Source: Lutibacter litoralis (lineage in GTDB: Bacteria > Bacteroidota > Bacteroidia > Flavobacteriales > Flavobacteriaceae). From it: 64,000 nucleotides of DNA. Position 1 is the first letter of the stretch. The number at the start of each line of letters is the position of its first letter. Positions 33,043-43,842 of the stretch are shown piece after piece. The stretch spans positions 4,910 through 68,909 of the forward strand of contig NZ_BMNS01000008.1 of NCBI RefSeq assembly GCF_014646675.1, given 5' to 3'. The position numbers and the translations under genes were made by a program. The notes under the pieces were generated by a model. The model did not search any database. It saw nothing but the letters and a program-made list of their open reading frames with translations, and had not been told where the DNA came from.

Positions 33043-35550
33043 TTAATTTGTACTCTCTTCAGTATTGTTTTCAATTTCCGTGCCATCTTCGTTTTCATCA
33101 ATTTCAACTTCTTCTTCGTGAATAACTTTTGCAACCGCTGCAATAGAATCGTTATCTTTAATATTAATTAATTTAACGCCTTGTGTAGCACGTCCCATAA
33201 CACGTAAATCTGAAACAGCCATTCTAATTGTAATTCCTGATTTATTAATAATCATTAAATCATCTTCGTCTGTTACATTTTTAATAGCAACTAAACCACC
33301 TGTTTTTTCTGTTACATTTATAGTTTTAACACCTTTACCTCCTCGATTAGTAATTCTATAATCTTCCAAACTTGAACGCTTACCAAAACCATTTTCTGAA
33401 ACTACAAGTATGTTGCTTTCTAAATCGTTAACTGCAACCATTCCTACAACTTCATCTTGTTCATTAGCTAACCTAATACCACGCACCCCAGAAGCATTTC
33501 TACCCATTGGTCTTGTTTTACTTTCTTCAAAACGAATAGATTTTCCAGATTTTAATGCTAGCATTACTTGGCTATCACCTGTTGTTAATTTTGCTTCTAA
33601 TAATTCATCATCTTCCCTAATGGTAATTGCATTAATACCATTTGTTCTCGGACGAGAATATTGTTCTAATGAAGTTTTTTTAACTTGTCCTTTTTTAGTT
33701 GCCATAATCACATAATGACTATTAACATATTCCTCATTTTTAAGATCTTCGGTGACTAAAAATGCTTTTACCTTATCATCTTGTTCTAAGTTTATTAAAT
33801 TAACAAGGGCTCTTCCTTTTGATGTTTTACTTCCCTCAGGAATTTCATAAACGCGCATCCAAAATACTTTTCCTTTTTGAGTAAAGAACAGCATGTATTG
33901 ATGATTAGTTCCGAGGAATAAGTGCTCTAAGAAATCTTCTGTTCTTGTAGCAACACCTTTTTGACCACGTCCTCCTCTATTTTGAACTTTATATTCATCT
34001 AAATTTGTACGTTTTACATAACCAGCATGTGAAATTGTTACAATTACTTTAGAATTTGGAATCATATCTTCAATAGATAAATCTCCTCCAGCATATTCAA
34101 TTACAGACCTACGATCGTCTCCATATTTATCTCTTATTGTTTCTAATTCTTCTTTTATAATATTGTAACGTCTTACTTCATCAGATAAAATATCTTTTAA
34201 ATCGATAATTAACTTCATAATATCATCATACTCAGCACGTAACTTATCTTGCTCTAAACCAGTTAATTGACGCAAACGCATTTCTACAATTGCTTTGGCT
34301 TGAATTTCTGTCAATTCAAAACGAGTTATTAAACTTTCACGAGCTTCATCTGCATTAGAAGATCCTCTAATTATTTTAATTACTTCGTCAATATTATCAC
34401 TTGCAATAATTAATCCTTCTAAAATATGTGCTCTAGCTTCTGCTTTTTTAAGCTCAAATTCAGTTCTTCTAACTATTACTTCGTGTCTGTGTTCAACAAA
34501 ATAATGAATTAATTGTTTTAGATTTAATTGCTCTGGACGACCGTTTACTAATGCAATATTATTTACACTAAATGAAGTTTGAAGCGCAGTGTATTTGTAT
34601 AATTTATTTAAAACAATATTAGGAATTGCATCACGCTTTAGAATATAAACAACACGCATACCATTTCTATCGGATTCGTCTCTAATGTTTGCAATCCCTT
34701 CTAATTTCTTTTCATTAACTAAATCAGCAGTTTTTTTAATCATATCTGCTTTGTTAACCTGATAAGGAATTTCGGTAACAATAATGCATTCTCTACCTTT
34801 CACTTCTTCAATAGTAGCTTTGGCACGCATTACAATTCTTCCTCTACCTGTTTCAAAAGCTTCTTTTACACCTTCGTAACCATAAATAATTCCTCCTGTA
34901 GGAAAATCAGGAGCCTTAATGTGCTGCATTAATTCAGAAATCTCAATTTCTCTATTATCAATGTAAGCTAAAGTACCATTTATAACTTCTGTTAGATTAT
35001 GAGGCGCCATATTGGTTGCCATACCAACCGCGATACCAGATGCTCCATTTACCAATAAATTAGGAATTCTTGTTGGTAAAACTGTTGGTTCATTTAAAGT
35101 GTCATCAAAGTTTAATTTATGATCTACAGTATCTTTTTCAATATCAGATAACATTTCTTCTGATATTTTTTGCATACGTACCTCTGTATAACGCATTGCT
35201 GCTGGACTATCTCCATCAACAGAACCAAAGTTACCTTGACCATCTACCATCATATAACGTACACTCCAATCTTGCGCCATACGTACCATAGAATCGTAAA
35301 CAGAAGTATCTCCGTGAGGATGGTATTTACCTAAAACTTCCCCAACAACTCTTGCTGATTTTTTATAAGATCCAGTAGCTTTAATACCTAATTCATGCAT
35401 CCCATATAAAACTCTTCGATGCACTGGTTTTAAACCATCACGCACATCTGGTAATGCTCTCGAAACAATTACTGACATTGAATAATCAATGTATGCAGAT
35501 TTCATTTCATCTTCAATATTTATAGGTATCAGTTTTTCTCCGTCTGCCAT
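33043..35550 (-). CDS. gyrA: DNA gyrase subunit A
   Basis: This 835-residue type IIA topoisomerase subunit has the breakage-reunion domain with [10 protein letters not shown] at residues 77-86 and the catalytic Tyr121 in [11 protein letters not shown] coiled tower and six blades of the C-terminal DNA-wrapping domain follow, including the GyrA box [10 protein letters not shown]. The tail is acidic ([16 protein letters not shown]). With GyrB it introduces negative supercoils. The quinolone-region position equivalent to E. coli Ser83 is Thr, which I believe is usual in flavobacteria. Confidence 0.97.
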   Translation of the reverse strand: MADGEKLIPINIEDEMKSAYIDYSMSVIVSRALPDVRDGLKPVHRRVLYGMHELGIKATGSYKKSARVVGEVLGKYHPHGDTSVYDSMVRMAQDWSVRYMMVDGQGNFGSVDGDSPAAMRYTEVRMQKISEEMLSDIEKDTVDHKLNFDDTLNEPTVLPTRIPNLLVNGASGIAVGMATNMAPHNLTEVINGTLAYIDNREIEISELMQHIKAPDFPTGGIIYGYEGVKEAFETGRGRIVMRAKATIEEVKGRECIIVTEIPYQVNKADMIKKTADLVNEKKLEGIANIRDESDRNGMRVVYILKRDAIPNIVLNKLYKYTALQTSFSVNNIALVNGRPEQLNLKQLIHYFVEHRHEVIVRRTEFELKKAEARAHILEGLIIASDNIDEVIKIIRGSSNADEARESLITRFELTEIQAKAIVEMRLRQLTGLEQDKLRAEYDDIMKLIIDLKDILSDEVRRYNIIKEELETIRDKYGDDRRSVIEYAGGDLSIEDMIPNSKVIVTISHAGYVKRTNLDEYKVQNRGGRGQKGVATRTEDFLEHLFLGTNHQYMLFFTQKGKVFWMRVYEIPEGSKTSKGRALVNLINLEQDDKVKAFLVTEDLKNEEYVNSHYVIMATKKGQVKKTSLEQYSRPRTNGINAITIREDDELLEAKLTTGDSQVMLALKSGKSIRFEESKTRPMGRNASGVRGIRLANEQDEVVGMVAVNDLESNILVVSENGFGKRSSLEDYRITNRGGKGVKTINVTEKTGGLVAIKNVTDEDDLMIINKSGITIRMAVSDLRVMGRATQGVKLINIKDNDSIAAVAKVIHEEEVEIDENEDGTEIENNTEESTN

Positions 35551-35750
35551 ATGTTTTTTAATTTATTTTAGTGTCATTTTTTAACAAAGCAATATACAAT
35601 TTTTCACTTTTTTACAACCAATTTGTCAGGTTGTTTTTATAATTTTTATCAACAATAAAAGATTAAAAAAAAGACCCCGTAAACCTTTGAAAATCAATTA
35701 CTTTTACAATATTTGATAGCGATAATTTTTAAATATTAAAAAAGTGGTGC

Positions 35751-35758
35751 TATTTTTG
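35751..35758 (+). promoter_or_regulatory. Candidate -7 promoter box for clpC
   Basis: TATTTTTG matches the Bacteroidota TAnnTTTG consensus 51 bp before the clpC start. A -33 TTTG at the usual spacing is not clear. Confidence 0.5.
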
Positions 35759-35808
35759 CACTATAAAAAGAAAAAAATCAGTTAATTTTACAATATAAAT
35801 ATAATAAA

Positions 35809-38346
35809 ATGGACGATAATTTTTCACCAAAAGTTAAAGATGTAATTGCATACAGCAAAGAAGAAGCGTTGCGTTTGGGCCATGATTTTATTGGAACGGA
35901 GCATTTAATGCTTGGTCTAATTCGTAAAGGAACTGGAAAAGCAATAGCTATTTTAAATTCTTTAGCAATTAATCTAGATCATTTACGTAAAAAAATTGAA
36001 GCCTTAAGTCCAAAAAACGCTATAATTGAAAGTTCTAATGAAAAGAAAAGTTTGCGCTTAACTAGACAAGCTGAAAAAGCATTAAAAACTACTTTTTTAG
36101 AGGCTAAATTATACCAAAGTGAATTTGTAAACACCGCACATTTACTGCTATGCATTTTACGAAATGAAAACGACCCTACCACAAAGTTGTTAAACAATTT
36201 TGATGCTACATACGAAGATGTTAAAACAGTTTATAAGCAATTATTTTTAAATGAGGAAATAGATATGCCGAAAGCTGAAAACAAATCCGACGATGACTTT
36301 GATGCGGCTAAATCAAATCCGTTTGAGCAACCTAAAGGAGAGCAAACACCTCAAAAGAAGTCCAAAACACCCGTTTTAGATAATTTTGGACGTGATTTAA
36401 CACGCTTAGCCGAAGAAGGAAACTTAGACCCTGTAGTTGGTAGAAAAAAAGAAATAGAACGTGTTTCTCAAATTTTAAGCCGTAGAAAAAAGAATAACCC
36501 AATGCTAATTGGTGAACCAGGAGTTGGTAAATCTGCGATAGCAGAAGGTTTAGCTTTGCGAATTATTCAACGAAAAGTTTCTCGTATTCTATTTAACAAA
36601 CGCATTGTTTCGTTAGACTTAGCAAGTTTAGTTGCTGGAACAAAATACAGAGGACAGTTTGAAGAACGTATGAAAGCGTTGATGAATGAATTAGAGAAAA
36701 ATGATGATATAATTTTATTTATTGATGAAATCCATACCATTGTTGGAGCCGGCGGAGCTACAGGTTCTTTAGATGCCTCAAATATGTTAAAACCCGCATT
36801 GGCGCGTGGAGAAATACAATGTATTGGAGCCACAACATTAGATGAATTTAGAACAAATATTGAAAAAGATGGCGCTTTAGAAAGAAGGTTTCAAAAAGTA
36901 ATTATTGAACCAACTTCTGTTGAAGAAACTATTCAAATTTTAAATAACATTAAAGACAAATACGAAGACCACCATATGGTAAAATACACAGAAGATGCTA
37001 TAAAAGCCTGTGTAAAATTAACCAATAGATATATGACAGATCGTTTTCTTCCAGATAAAGCAATTGACGCCTTGGACGAAGCTGGATCACGAATTCATAT
37101 TACAAATATTGTGGTTCCAAAAGAGGTGCTTCAACTAGAAAAACAATTAGAAACCATTAAAATAGATAAAACCAGTGCGGTTAATGGTCAAAAATATGAA
37201 GAAGCTGCGAGATTAAGAGATGATGAAAAGCGTGTTGAAAGCTTATTACAAGAAGCACAAAAAAATTGGGAAGAAGCTTCAAAATTAAATCGAGAAGTTG
37301 TTACTGAAGATAATGTTGCCGAAGTAGTTTCTATGATGACTGGAATTCCTGTAAACAGAGTTGCCGAAGCTGAAAGCCATAGATTGCATGACCTTCCAAA
37401 TTTAATTAAAGGAAAAGTTATTGGTCAAGATGAAGCTGTTTCTAAGGTTGTTAAAGCAATTCAGCGTAATAGAGTTGGATTAAAAGATCCAAACAAACCA
37501 ATTGGTTCATTTATATTTTTAGGGCAAACTGGTGTTGGTAAAACACAACTTGCAAAAGTATTGGCAACTGAACTTTTTGATAGCGAAGATGCCTTAGTAA
37601 GAATTGATATGAGCGAGTACATGGAGAAATTTGCTATTTCTCGCTTAATTGGTGCTCCCCCAGGATATGTTGGATATGAAGAAGGTGGTCAACTTACCGA
37701 AAAAATTAGACGCAAACCTTACGCAGTTGTTTTATTAGATGAAATTGAAAAAGCACATCCAGATGTGTTTAATATGTTATTGCAAATTTTAGATGATGGA
37801 CATATAACAGATAGCCTTGGAAGAAAAATTGACTTTAGAAATACCATAATTATTATGACTTCTAACATTGGTTCTCGTCAGTTAAAAGATTTTGGTGCAG
37901 GTGTTGGTTTTGGAACTGCTGCTAAAGCAGAACAAGCAGATGCAAATGCGAAAAAGGTAATTGAAAGTGCCCTTAAAAAATCTTTTGCTCCAGAATTTTT
38001 AAATAGAATTGACGATGTAATTGTATTTAATGCACTTGAACGTGAGGACATCCATTCAATTATTGATATTGAACTTAAAAAACTAGTAAATAGAATTGAA
38101 GATTTAGGCTATAAATTAGTCTTAACTGATGAAGCTAAAGATTATATTGCAGACAAAGGTTTTGATAAACAATATGGTGCCAGACCTTTAAAACGTGCTA
38201 TTCAAAAATATATAGAAGATGCTTTGGCGGAAGAAATTGTAAACTCTAAACTAAATGAAGGAGATTCAATTTTTATGGATTTGGATAAAAAATCAAATGA
38301 ATTGACAATTAAAATAACTAAAGGCAAAAAAAAGATTGAAGAATAA
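35809..38346 (+). CDS. clpC: ATP-dependent Clp protease ATP-binding subunit ClpC
   Basis: This 845-residue HSP100 chaperone has an N-terminal Clp_N domain (~1-145), a first AAA+ domain with Walker A GEPGVGKSAIAEG near 230, a UVR-type middle segment (QKYEEAARLRDDEKRV), and a second AAA+ domain with GQTGVGKTQLAKV. The VGFG motif near the end of the second module (GAGVGFG) suits ClpP docking. It unfolds substrates for the ClpP protease. The gene is divergent from gyrA. Confidence 0.95.
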   Translation: MDDNFSPKVKDVIAYSKEEALRLGHDFIGTEHLMLGLIRKGTGKAIAILNSLAINLDHLRKKIEALSPKNAIIESSNEKKSLRLTRQAEKALKTTFLEAKLYQSEFVNTAHLLLCILRNENDPTTKLLNNFDATYEDVKTVYKQLFLNEEIDMPKAENKSDDDFDAAKSNPFEQPKGEQTPQKKSKTPVLDNFGRDLTRLAEEGNLDPVVGRKKEIERVSQILSRRKKNNPMLIGEPGVGKSAIAEGLALRIIQRKVSRILFNKRIVSLDLASLVAGTKYRGQFEERMKALMNELEKNDDIILFIDEIHTIVGAGGATGSLDASNMLKPALARGEIQCIGATTLDEFRTNIEKDGALERRFQKVIIEPTSVEETIQILNNIKDKYEDHHMVKYTEDAIKACVKLTNRYMTDRFLPDKAIDALDEAGSRIHITNIVVPKEVLQLEKQLETIKIDKTSAVNGQKYEEAARLRDDEKRVESLLQEAQKNWEEASKLNREVVTEDNVAEVVSMMTGIPVNRVAEAESHRLHDLPNLIKGKVIGQDEAVSKVVKAIQRNRVGLKDPNKPIGSFIFLGQTGVGKTQLAKVLATELFDSEDALVRIDMSEYMEKFAISRLIGAPPGYVGYEEGGQLTEKIRRKPYAVVLLDEIEKAHPDVFNMLLQILDDGHITDSLGRKIDFRNTIIIMTSNIGSRQLKDFGAGVGFGTAAKAEQADANAKKVIESALKKSFAPEFLNRIDDVIVFNALEREDIHSIIDIELKKLVNRIEDLGYKLVLTDEAKDYIADKGFDKQYGARPLKRAIQKYIEDALAEEIVNSKLNEGDSIFMDLDKKSNELTIKITKGKKKIEE

Positions 38347-38372
38347 CTTTAATTAAGTGTGGAAAGACTAGA

Positions 38373-38406
38373 ATCCAGATATTTAAAAAAATATCTGGAT
38401 TTTTTT
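38373..38406 (+). terminator. Intrinsic terminator of clpC
   Basis: ATCCAGATATTT (38373-38384) pairs with AAATATCTGGAT (38389-38400), followed by a T-run. Confidence 0.85.
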
Positions 38407-38475
38407 GTTACAATTTTTTCAATCTAAACTTAAAAATTTAGTAACTTTAAAAAACTTATTTTTAATACTGCTATT

Positions 38476-38835
38476 ATGAAATCTTCAACAAAATTTTGGC
38501 TATCAATTTTTACTTTTTTACCGTTAGTACTTTTAGTGCTAACATTTTTATTCTTTTTTACTATTTTCTTTGAAAATATTATGGAATTAGAACAGCATAA
38601 CGGAGAGTTTCCAATGGAATTTTTACAATCTTTAATCTGGTTTATACTGTTAATTGTTTTTATGGGGATAATTAGTTTAGGAGTAAAAATCTATTATATT
38701 GTTCATACAAATAATAATTCTGAAAATGATACAAACAAAAAAGTTATGTGGACTTTAATTCTAATTTTTACTGGAATAATTGGAAGTATTATTTACTATT
38801 TTATTGAAATTATACCTTTAAAATCAATAAAATAA
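38476..38835 (+). CDS. Small membrane protein, PLDc_N-like
   Basis: This 119-residue protein has three transmembrane helices. The last (KKVMWTLILIFTGIIGSIIY) resembles the phospholipase D-nuclease N-terminal (PLDc_N) helix pair found in small flavobacterial membrane proteins. The function is unknown. It stands alone between clpC and the convergent methyltransferase gene. Confidence 0.55.
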   Translation: MKSSTKFWLSIFTFLPLVLLVLTFLFFFTIFFENIMELEQHNGEFPMEFLQSLIWFILLIVFMGIISLGVKIYYIVHTNNNSENDTNKKVMWTLILIFTGIIGSIIYYFIEIIPLKSIK

Positions 38836-38888
38836 ATCGGTAGTAATTATAAATAAACAATCTAAGTATAAAAATCTTAAATTACCTA

Positions 38889-39605
38889 TTAGTCTTTGTG
38901 AATTATAAAGATTGTAGGCTTTTTATGCAAATCTGGATGTTCATTTTTCCAATCTTTAATTTCAAGTGTTCTTATGTATTCATCTGGCAAAGTAATATTA
39001 CAAGCAATACACAATTTTGAAGTTGGGGTTAGTGTACTTTTTAAATCTGCAAACATTTTTTCGTTCCTGTAAGGAGTTTCAATAAATATTTGAGATTGAT
39101 TTTTCTCTTTTGAGAATTTTTCTAAACTTTTAATAGCTTTTTTTCTTTCTGAAGTATCAATAGGCAAATACCCATTAAATGTAAAATTCTGACCGTTAAA
39201 ACCTGAAGCCATCATTGCTAAAATAATTGAAGAAGGCCCTACCAAAGGAACAACCTTAATATTTTTTTCGTGTGCTAATTTTACTATTTCTGCACCTGGA
39301 TCTGCAATTGCCGGAACCCCAGCTTCAGAAAGTAAACCAATTGAAGTTCCATTCTCGCAAACATCTAAATAACTTCTTACTTCTAATTGATCTGCGTATT
39401 TATCTAATTTTAAAATTGTTAAAGAGGGTTGAGATTTTCTTGGAGTAATTCGTTTGATAAATTTACGCGCAGTTTTTTCGTTTTCCACAATAAAAGTATC
39501 TAACTCTTCAATTACCTTTTTAACCGAAAGAGGAAGTACCTCTAAGGGCTCATTATCACCTAAAGTAGTAGGTATTAAATATAATTTACCTCTTTGATCA
39601 TTCAT
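38889..39605 (-). CDS. SAM-dependent methyltransferase of the tetrapyrrole-methylase (RsmI-like) fold
   Basis: This 238-residue protein has the fold signatures GLLSEAGVPAIADPGAEIV near 88-106 and VPLVGPSSIILAMMASG near 116-132. It resembles RsmI, the 16S rRNA C1402 2'-O-methyltransferase, but lacks the usual PTPIGNLxD opening (LIPTTLGDNEPLE instead). I therefore treat it as a paralog often encoded near dnaA in flavobacteria. It is immediately upstream of nothing and follows the phosphatase gene by one base, so the two are co-transcribed. Confidence 0.8.
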   Translation of the reverse strand: MNDQRGKLYLIPTTLGDNEPLEVLPLSVKKVIEELDTFIVENEKTARKFIKRITPRKSQPSLTILKLDKYADQLEVRSYLDVCENGTSIGLLSEAGVPAIADPGAEIVKLAHEKNIKVVPLVGPSSIILAMMASGFNGQNFTFNGYLPIDTSERKKAIKSLEKFSKEKNQSQIFIETPYRNEKMFADLKSTLTPTSKLCIACNITLPDEYIRTLEIKDWKNEHPDLHKKPTIFIIHKD

Positions 39606-40058
39606 TTAATTAATTTTATTTGCAATAATATCACATGCTTCATTTAACATATTATACACGTTTTTAAACCCAAATTCCCCACCATAATATGGATCTGGAA
39701 CATCTAAATTTTCATCAGGAAAAACTTCATTCAAAATTAATTTAACCTTAGCCGAATCTTGCTCATTTCTGGCTAGAGAGATTACATTTTTATAGTTTGA
39801 ATTATCCATTACATAAATAATATCAAACAAATTAAAATCCTCTACAGTAAACTTTCTTGCTTTTTGATTAGAAATATCTATACCATTTGTATTTGCCACA
39901 GCAATAGACCTTTTGTCGGGTTTTTCACCAACGTGATACGCACCTGTTCCAGCGGAATCTACATAAGTTTTAAAACTAAATATTTTGGACTTCAATATCC
40001 CTTCCGCTAATGGAGAACGGCAAATATTACCGAGACAAACCATTAATACTTTAGTCAT
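39606..40058 (-). CDS. Low-molecular-weight protein-tyrosine phosphatase
   Basis: This 150-residue protein has the P-loop CLGNICRS at residues 8-15 (CX5R nucleophile motif) and the catalytic Asp region VPDPYYGG near 119-126. Such enzymes dephosphorylate tyrosine in proteins involved in exopolysaccharide and other regulation. It lies between dnaA (5 bp upstream) and the methyltransferase gene, with which it overlaps tightly. Confidence 0.92.
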   Translation of the reverse strand: MTKVLMVCLGNICRSPLAEGILKSKIFSFKTYVDSAGTGAYHVGEKPDKRSIAVANTNGIDISNQKARKFTVEDFNLFDIIYVMDNSNYKNVISLARNEQDSAKVKLILNEVFPDENLDVPDPYYGGEFGFKNVYNMLNEACDIIANKIN

Positions 40059-40063
40059 ATTTT

Positions 40064-41491
40064 TTAAAAAGTAAGTTTTTTTGTTATATCATCAACATAT
40101 CTTCTAAATTGCTTGTCAGTTTCTGTTAAATTATCAACGGTTTTACAAGCATGTAGAACGGTTGCGTGATCTCTTTTACCAATTTGAGATCCAATACTCG
40201 CAAGCGAAGCCTTTGTCATTCTTTTTGCAAAATACATTGCCAATTGACGTGCTTGAACAATATGGCGTTTTCTGGTTTTAGATTGTAAGGTTGCTACATC
40301 TAATTCAAAATAATTAGAAACAATTTTTTGAATGTAATCTATGGAAACTTCACGCTTCGTATTTTTTACAAATTTATCTACAATCTGTTTGGTTAAAGAA
40401 AGTGTAAACTCTTTTCTATTAAAAGAAGCTTGAGCAATCATAGAAATTAACACCCCTTCTAACTCTCTAACATTTGATTTAATATGTTTTGCTATATATT
40501 GAACTATTTCATTAGGCATTTCAACACCGTCTCTATATAACTTATTTTCCAAGATAGAAACTCTTGTTTCATAATCTGGAGCTTGTAATTCTGCAGATAA
40601 TCCCCATTTAAAACGAGAAAGCAAACGTTGTTCAATGTCTTGCATATCAACGGGAGCTTTGTCTGAAGTCAAAATTACCTGTTTTCCATTTTGATGTAAA
40701 TGGTTGAAAATATGAAAAAACACATCTTGAGTTCCTGTTTTACCAGATAAGAATTGAACATCATCAATTATTAATACATCAATCATTTGGTAGAAATGAA
40801 TAAAATCATTTCTAGTATTTCCTTTTACGGAATCTATATATTGTTGAGTAAATTTTTCAGAAGAAATATACAATACCGTTTTATCAGGATATTTATCTTT
40901 AATTTCTACACCAATAGCATGTGCAATATGCGTTTTACCTAAACCAACACCCCCATAAACTAAAAGTGGATTAAAAGAAGTTCCTCCGGGTTTATTTGCT
41001 ACAGCCATACTCGCTGAACGCGCTAAACGATTTGAATCTCCTTCAACAAAACTCTCGAAATTATAATTTGGATTTAATTGAGATTCTATTTTAACCTTTT
41101 GAATTCCTGGAATTATAAATGGATTTTTTAATTCTCTCTTATTAAAATCTATTGGAACTGTTACACCTTGAGGATTAATTGGATTTCTATTTGAACTAGG
41201 AAACTTTACAGTATGTGGATTATTACTACTGTAATTATTTTCCATTCTAACATCATAAATTAATTTTGCATCATCTCCCAACTGCTTTACCAATGCAACT
41301 CTTAACAACTTTATATAATGTTCTTCTAACCATTCATAAAAAAATTTACTAGGCACTTGAATAGTTAATGCTTCACCAGATAATTTTATTGGTTTAATTG
41401 GCTCAAACCAAGTTTTGTACGCTTGCTGCTTAATATTATCTTGTATAAAAGATAAACATTCTGTCCAAACTGATGTTGCAGTTTTACTCAT
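40064..41491 (-). CDS. dnaA: Chromosomal replication initiator DnaA
   Basis: This 475-residue protein has the N-terminal interaction domain, an AAA+ domain with Walker A GGVGLGKTHIAHAIG near residue 180 and Walker B VLIIDDVQFL, and a C-terminal DNA-binding domain with the DnaA signature KRDHATVLHACKTV. It opens the replication origin. No cluster of DnaA boxes is seen around the gene, so the origin is probably elsewhere. Confidence 0.97.
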   Translation of the reverse strand: MSKTATSVWTECLSFIQDNIKQQAYKTWFEPIKPIKLSGEALTIQVPSKFFYEWLEEHYIKLLRVALVKQLGDDAKLIYDVRMENNYSSNNPHTVKFPSSNRNPINPQGVTVPIDFNKRELKNPFIIPGIQKVKIESQLNPNYNFESFVEGDSNRLARSASMAVANKPGGTSFNPLLVYGGVGLGKTHIAHAIGVEIKDKYPDKTVLYISSEKFTQQYIDSVKGNTRNDFIHFYQMIDVLIIDDVQFLSGKTGTQDVFFHIFNHLHQNGKQVILTSDKAPVDMQDIEQRLLSRFKWGLSAELQAPDYETRVSILENKLYRDGVEMPNEIVQYIAKHIKSNVRELEGVLISMIAQASFNRKEFTLSLTKQIVDKFVKNTKREVSIDYIQKIVSNYFELDVATLQSKTRKRHIVQARQLAMYFAKRMTKASLASIGSQIGKRDHATVLHACKTVDNLTETDKQFRRYVDDITKKLTF

Positions 41492-41655
41492 TGGTGTTTT
41501 TAGTGGTATTTTAAGTTAATTAGCTGTAATTATAGAGCGAACTCTAGTTGTTATTTGGTTGTACAAAAATGTGAATATTTTTTAGTATAAAAAAATAAAA
41601 TATCTATTGATTATTAACTTTTTTTTACGTAAATACAACTTTATAAATATACAAA

Positions 41656-42060
41656 ATGATTTCAGATAAAATAGAATTTCGAGTAAGATATGGTGAAACC
41701 GATCAAATGAGCTACGCATATCATGGTAATTATGCTGCATACTTTGAAATGGGACGTACCGAATGGCTAAGAAAACTAGGCGTTTCATACAAAAAAATGG
41801 AAGAAGATGGTATTATGCTACCTGTAATTAATCTAAATACAAATTACCTAAAACCCGCAAAATATGATGATATTTTAACCCTAAAAACAACTTTAGCCAA
41901 TAAACCTGCCGCTAGAATTGAATTTAAGTTTGAAATTACGAACCAACAAAACGAATTATTGACTACTGCTTCAGCAACTTTAGTTTTTGTAAATATGAAA
42001 ACAAACAGACCAACACGTATTCCAAAATATTTATTGGATAAACTTAATATTAAGGAGTAA
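41656..42060 (+). CDS. Acyl-CoA thioesterase, 4HBT hotdog fold
   Basis: This 134-residue protein has the hotdog-fold active-site segment VRYGETDQMSYAYHGNY near residues 10-26 with the catalytic Asp, as in YbgC/4HBT thioesterases. It hydrolyses acyl-CoA thioesters; the acyl chain preference is unknown. It is divergent from dnaA and convergent with the YigZ-family gene, whose end it overlaps by 11 bp. Confidence 0.88.
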   Translation: MISDKIEFRVRYGETDQMSYAYHGNYAAYFEMGRTEWLRKLGVSYKKMEEDGIMLPVINLNTNYLKPAKYDDILTLKTTLANKPAARIEFKFEITNQQNELLTTASATLVFVNMKTNRPTRIPKYLLDKLNIKE

Positions 42061-42667
42061 CTTCTTTAATTTTTAAACAACGTAAATCTAAAAATAATTG
42101 CTGAACTTTAAATGCATTTTTTTTTCTTACTGAAATTAAAAACTCACAATTCAATTCCATTTTTTGATTTTCTATATAAAGTTTTTGCTCTTTAATAATG
42201 CGCATTACCTTGTTCATGTCTTTATATTCAAAATTAAGTTTATAAAAAACATCAATAGTCTTTTTTACAATTACGGCTTCCTCTAAAATTAACTTTGCTG
42301 AAGTTTTATAGGCGCTAATTAATCCGCCAACTCCTAATTTAGTACCACCAAAATAACGTACAACCACGACTAAAACATTGGTTAAATCTTTAGATAAAAT
42401 TTGTCCGTAAATTGGCTGTCCTGCAGAATTATTTGGTTCTCCATCATCATTTGCTCTATAACTAATTTCTTCAATTCCCAATTGCCAAGCATAACACCAA
42501 TGTCTTGCCGAATGATGCTTTTTCTTTAATTCATCAATATTAATTTTCACATCATCTTCTGAAGCTATAGGAAAAACATACCCAATAAATTTACTGCCCT
42601 TTTCTTTATAAAGAGCATCTCCAACAGCTATTTCAATAGTTTTATATGTGTCTTTTTCTAAATTCAT
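42050..42667 (-). CDS. YigZ/IMPACT family protein
   Basis: About 205 residues. I use the internal Met at 42667 (MNLEKDTYKTIEIAV) because it matches family starts; a longer frame adds 16 hydrophobic residues. The UPF0029/IMPACT domain shows KKKHHSARHWCYAWQLG, DDGEPNNSAGQPI and RYFGGTKLGVGGLI. Family members bind nucleic acid or regulate translation in eukaryotes; the bacterial role is unknown. Confidence 0.85.
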   Translation of the reverse strand: MNLEKDTYKTIEIAVGDALYKEKGSKFIGYVFPIASEDDVKINIDELKKKHHSARHWCYAWQLGIEEISYRANDDGEPNNSAGQPIYGQILSKDLTNVLVVVVRYFGGTKLGVGGLISAYKTSAKLILEEAVIVKKTIDVFYKLNFEYKDMNKVMRIIKEQKLYIENQKMELNCEFLISVRKKNAFKVQQLFLDLRCLKIKEVTP

Positions 42668-42753
42668 AATTGTTTTGAAACGCAAATATATCAAAAGCAT
42701 TTTTTTAATTTTCAATTTAAAAATGAATATATTTGAATATCAAATCCAAACTC

Positions 42754-43806
42754 ATGAAAAAACTACCTTTATTACTAATTACACTACTATTTATAATTTC
42801 TTGTAAAGAAGCTACTACTAATAAAAATAACGAACTAAAAAGAGAGCCAAATTCTTTTGCAATTGTAATACATGGAGGTGCTGGAGGTATTAAAAAAGAA
42901 TATTTTACCGAAGCACAACAAACTGCTTACACTCAAAAATTACAAGAAGCATTAAATGCTGGTTATGTGGTTCTTGAAAATGATGGAATTTCTTTAGATG
43001 CTATACAAGCCGCAATTAATATTATGGAAGATTCCCCATTATTTAATGCAGGAAAAGGCGCCGTTTACAATAGTGATGGCAATCAAGAAATGGATGCTGC
43101 AATTATGGATGGCAACACTTTAAATGCTGGAGCAATTGCAGGTGTAAATCATATTAAAAATCCAATTTTAGCTGCACGTATGGTCATGGATAGCTCCAAA
43201 CATGTGTTGCTTTCGGGAAAAGGTGCTGAAATTATGGCTGCAAAATACGGTATAGAAATGGTTGATAGCTCTTACTTTTTTACTGAAAAAAGAATGAATC
43301 AGTTAAAAAAATTACAAGGAAAAGAAAAAACAGAACTCGATCATACTGCTTTTTTAATTAAAAATGAATTAATTGACGATCATAAATACGGAACTGTTGG
43401 GGCCGTTGCTATAGATAAAAATGGAAACATTGCTTCTGGAACTTCTACTGGCGGAATGACTAACAAAAAATATGGTCGTATTGGTGATGTGCCAATTATT
43501 GGTGCAGGAACGTATGCTAATAATTTAACTTGTGGAATTTCAGCAACCGGAACCGGAGAATATTTTATTAGAACCGTTGCTGCTCATGAGGTTTCAAGTT
43601 TAATTAAATTTAAAGGCTACTCTCCGTCTGAAGCTCTGCATGAAGTTCTATTCAATCAAATTGGTCCACTAGGCGGTGAGGGTGGAATGATTTTATTAGA
43701 TAAAAACGGTGAGGTGTTTTGGGATTTTAACTCTTCTGGTATGTTTAGAGGTTATAAAAAATCTACTGGTGAATCTAAAGTTGAAATGTTCGCAAAAACT
43801 AACTAA
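42754..43806 (+). CDS. Isoaspartyl peptidase/L-asparaginase (Ntn hydrolase)
   Basis: About 350 residues from the ATG that starts a lipoprotein signal (LLLITLLFIISCKE, lipobox Cys). The N-terminal nucleophile hydrolase core contains AIVIHGGAGG, FNAGKGAVYNSDG and the autoprocessing site KYGTVGAVA with the nucleophile Thr, followed by GGMTNKKYGRIGDVPIIGAG. It cleaves isoaspartyl dipeptides and asparagine. Maturation would yield alpha and beta subunits. It is exported and probably lipid-anchored. Confidence 0.92.
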   Translation: MKKLPLLLITLLFIISCKEATTNKNNELKREPNSFAIVIHGGAGGIKKEYFTEAQQTAYTQKLQEALNAGYVVLENDGISLDAIQAAINIMEDSPLFNAGKGAVYNSDGNQEMDAAIMDGNTLNAGAIAGVNHIKNPILAARMVMDSSKHVLLSGKGAEIMAAKYGIEMVDSSYFFTEKRMNQLKKLQGKEKTELDHTAFLIKNELIDDHKYGTVGAVAIDKNGNIASGTSTGGMTNKKYGRIGDVPIIGAGTYANNLTCGISATGTGEYFIRTVAAHEVSSLIKFKGYSPSEALHEVLFNQIGPLGGEGGMILLDKNGEVFWDFNSSGMFRGYKKSTGESKVEMFAKTN

Positions 43807-43842
43807 CTTTAAATCAAAAACTTAATCAAATAACGAATTTTA

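Noticed and set aside
33285-35320. Thr at the gyrA quinolone-resistance position as a resistance mutation
   Set aside because: Thr at this position is, as I recall, the normal state in flavobacteria, and Asp at the second position is unchanged.
38889-39605. Naming the methyltransferase rsmI
   Set aside because: The typical N-terminal RsmI motif is altered, so only the fold is assigned.
40064-41655. Replication origin next to dnaA
   Set aside because: No cluster of DnaA boxes or AT-rich repeat array was seen on either side of the gene.
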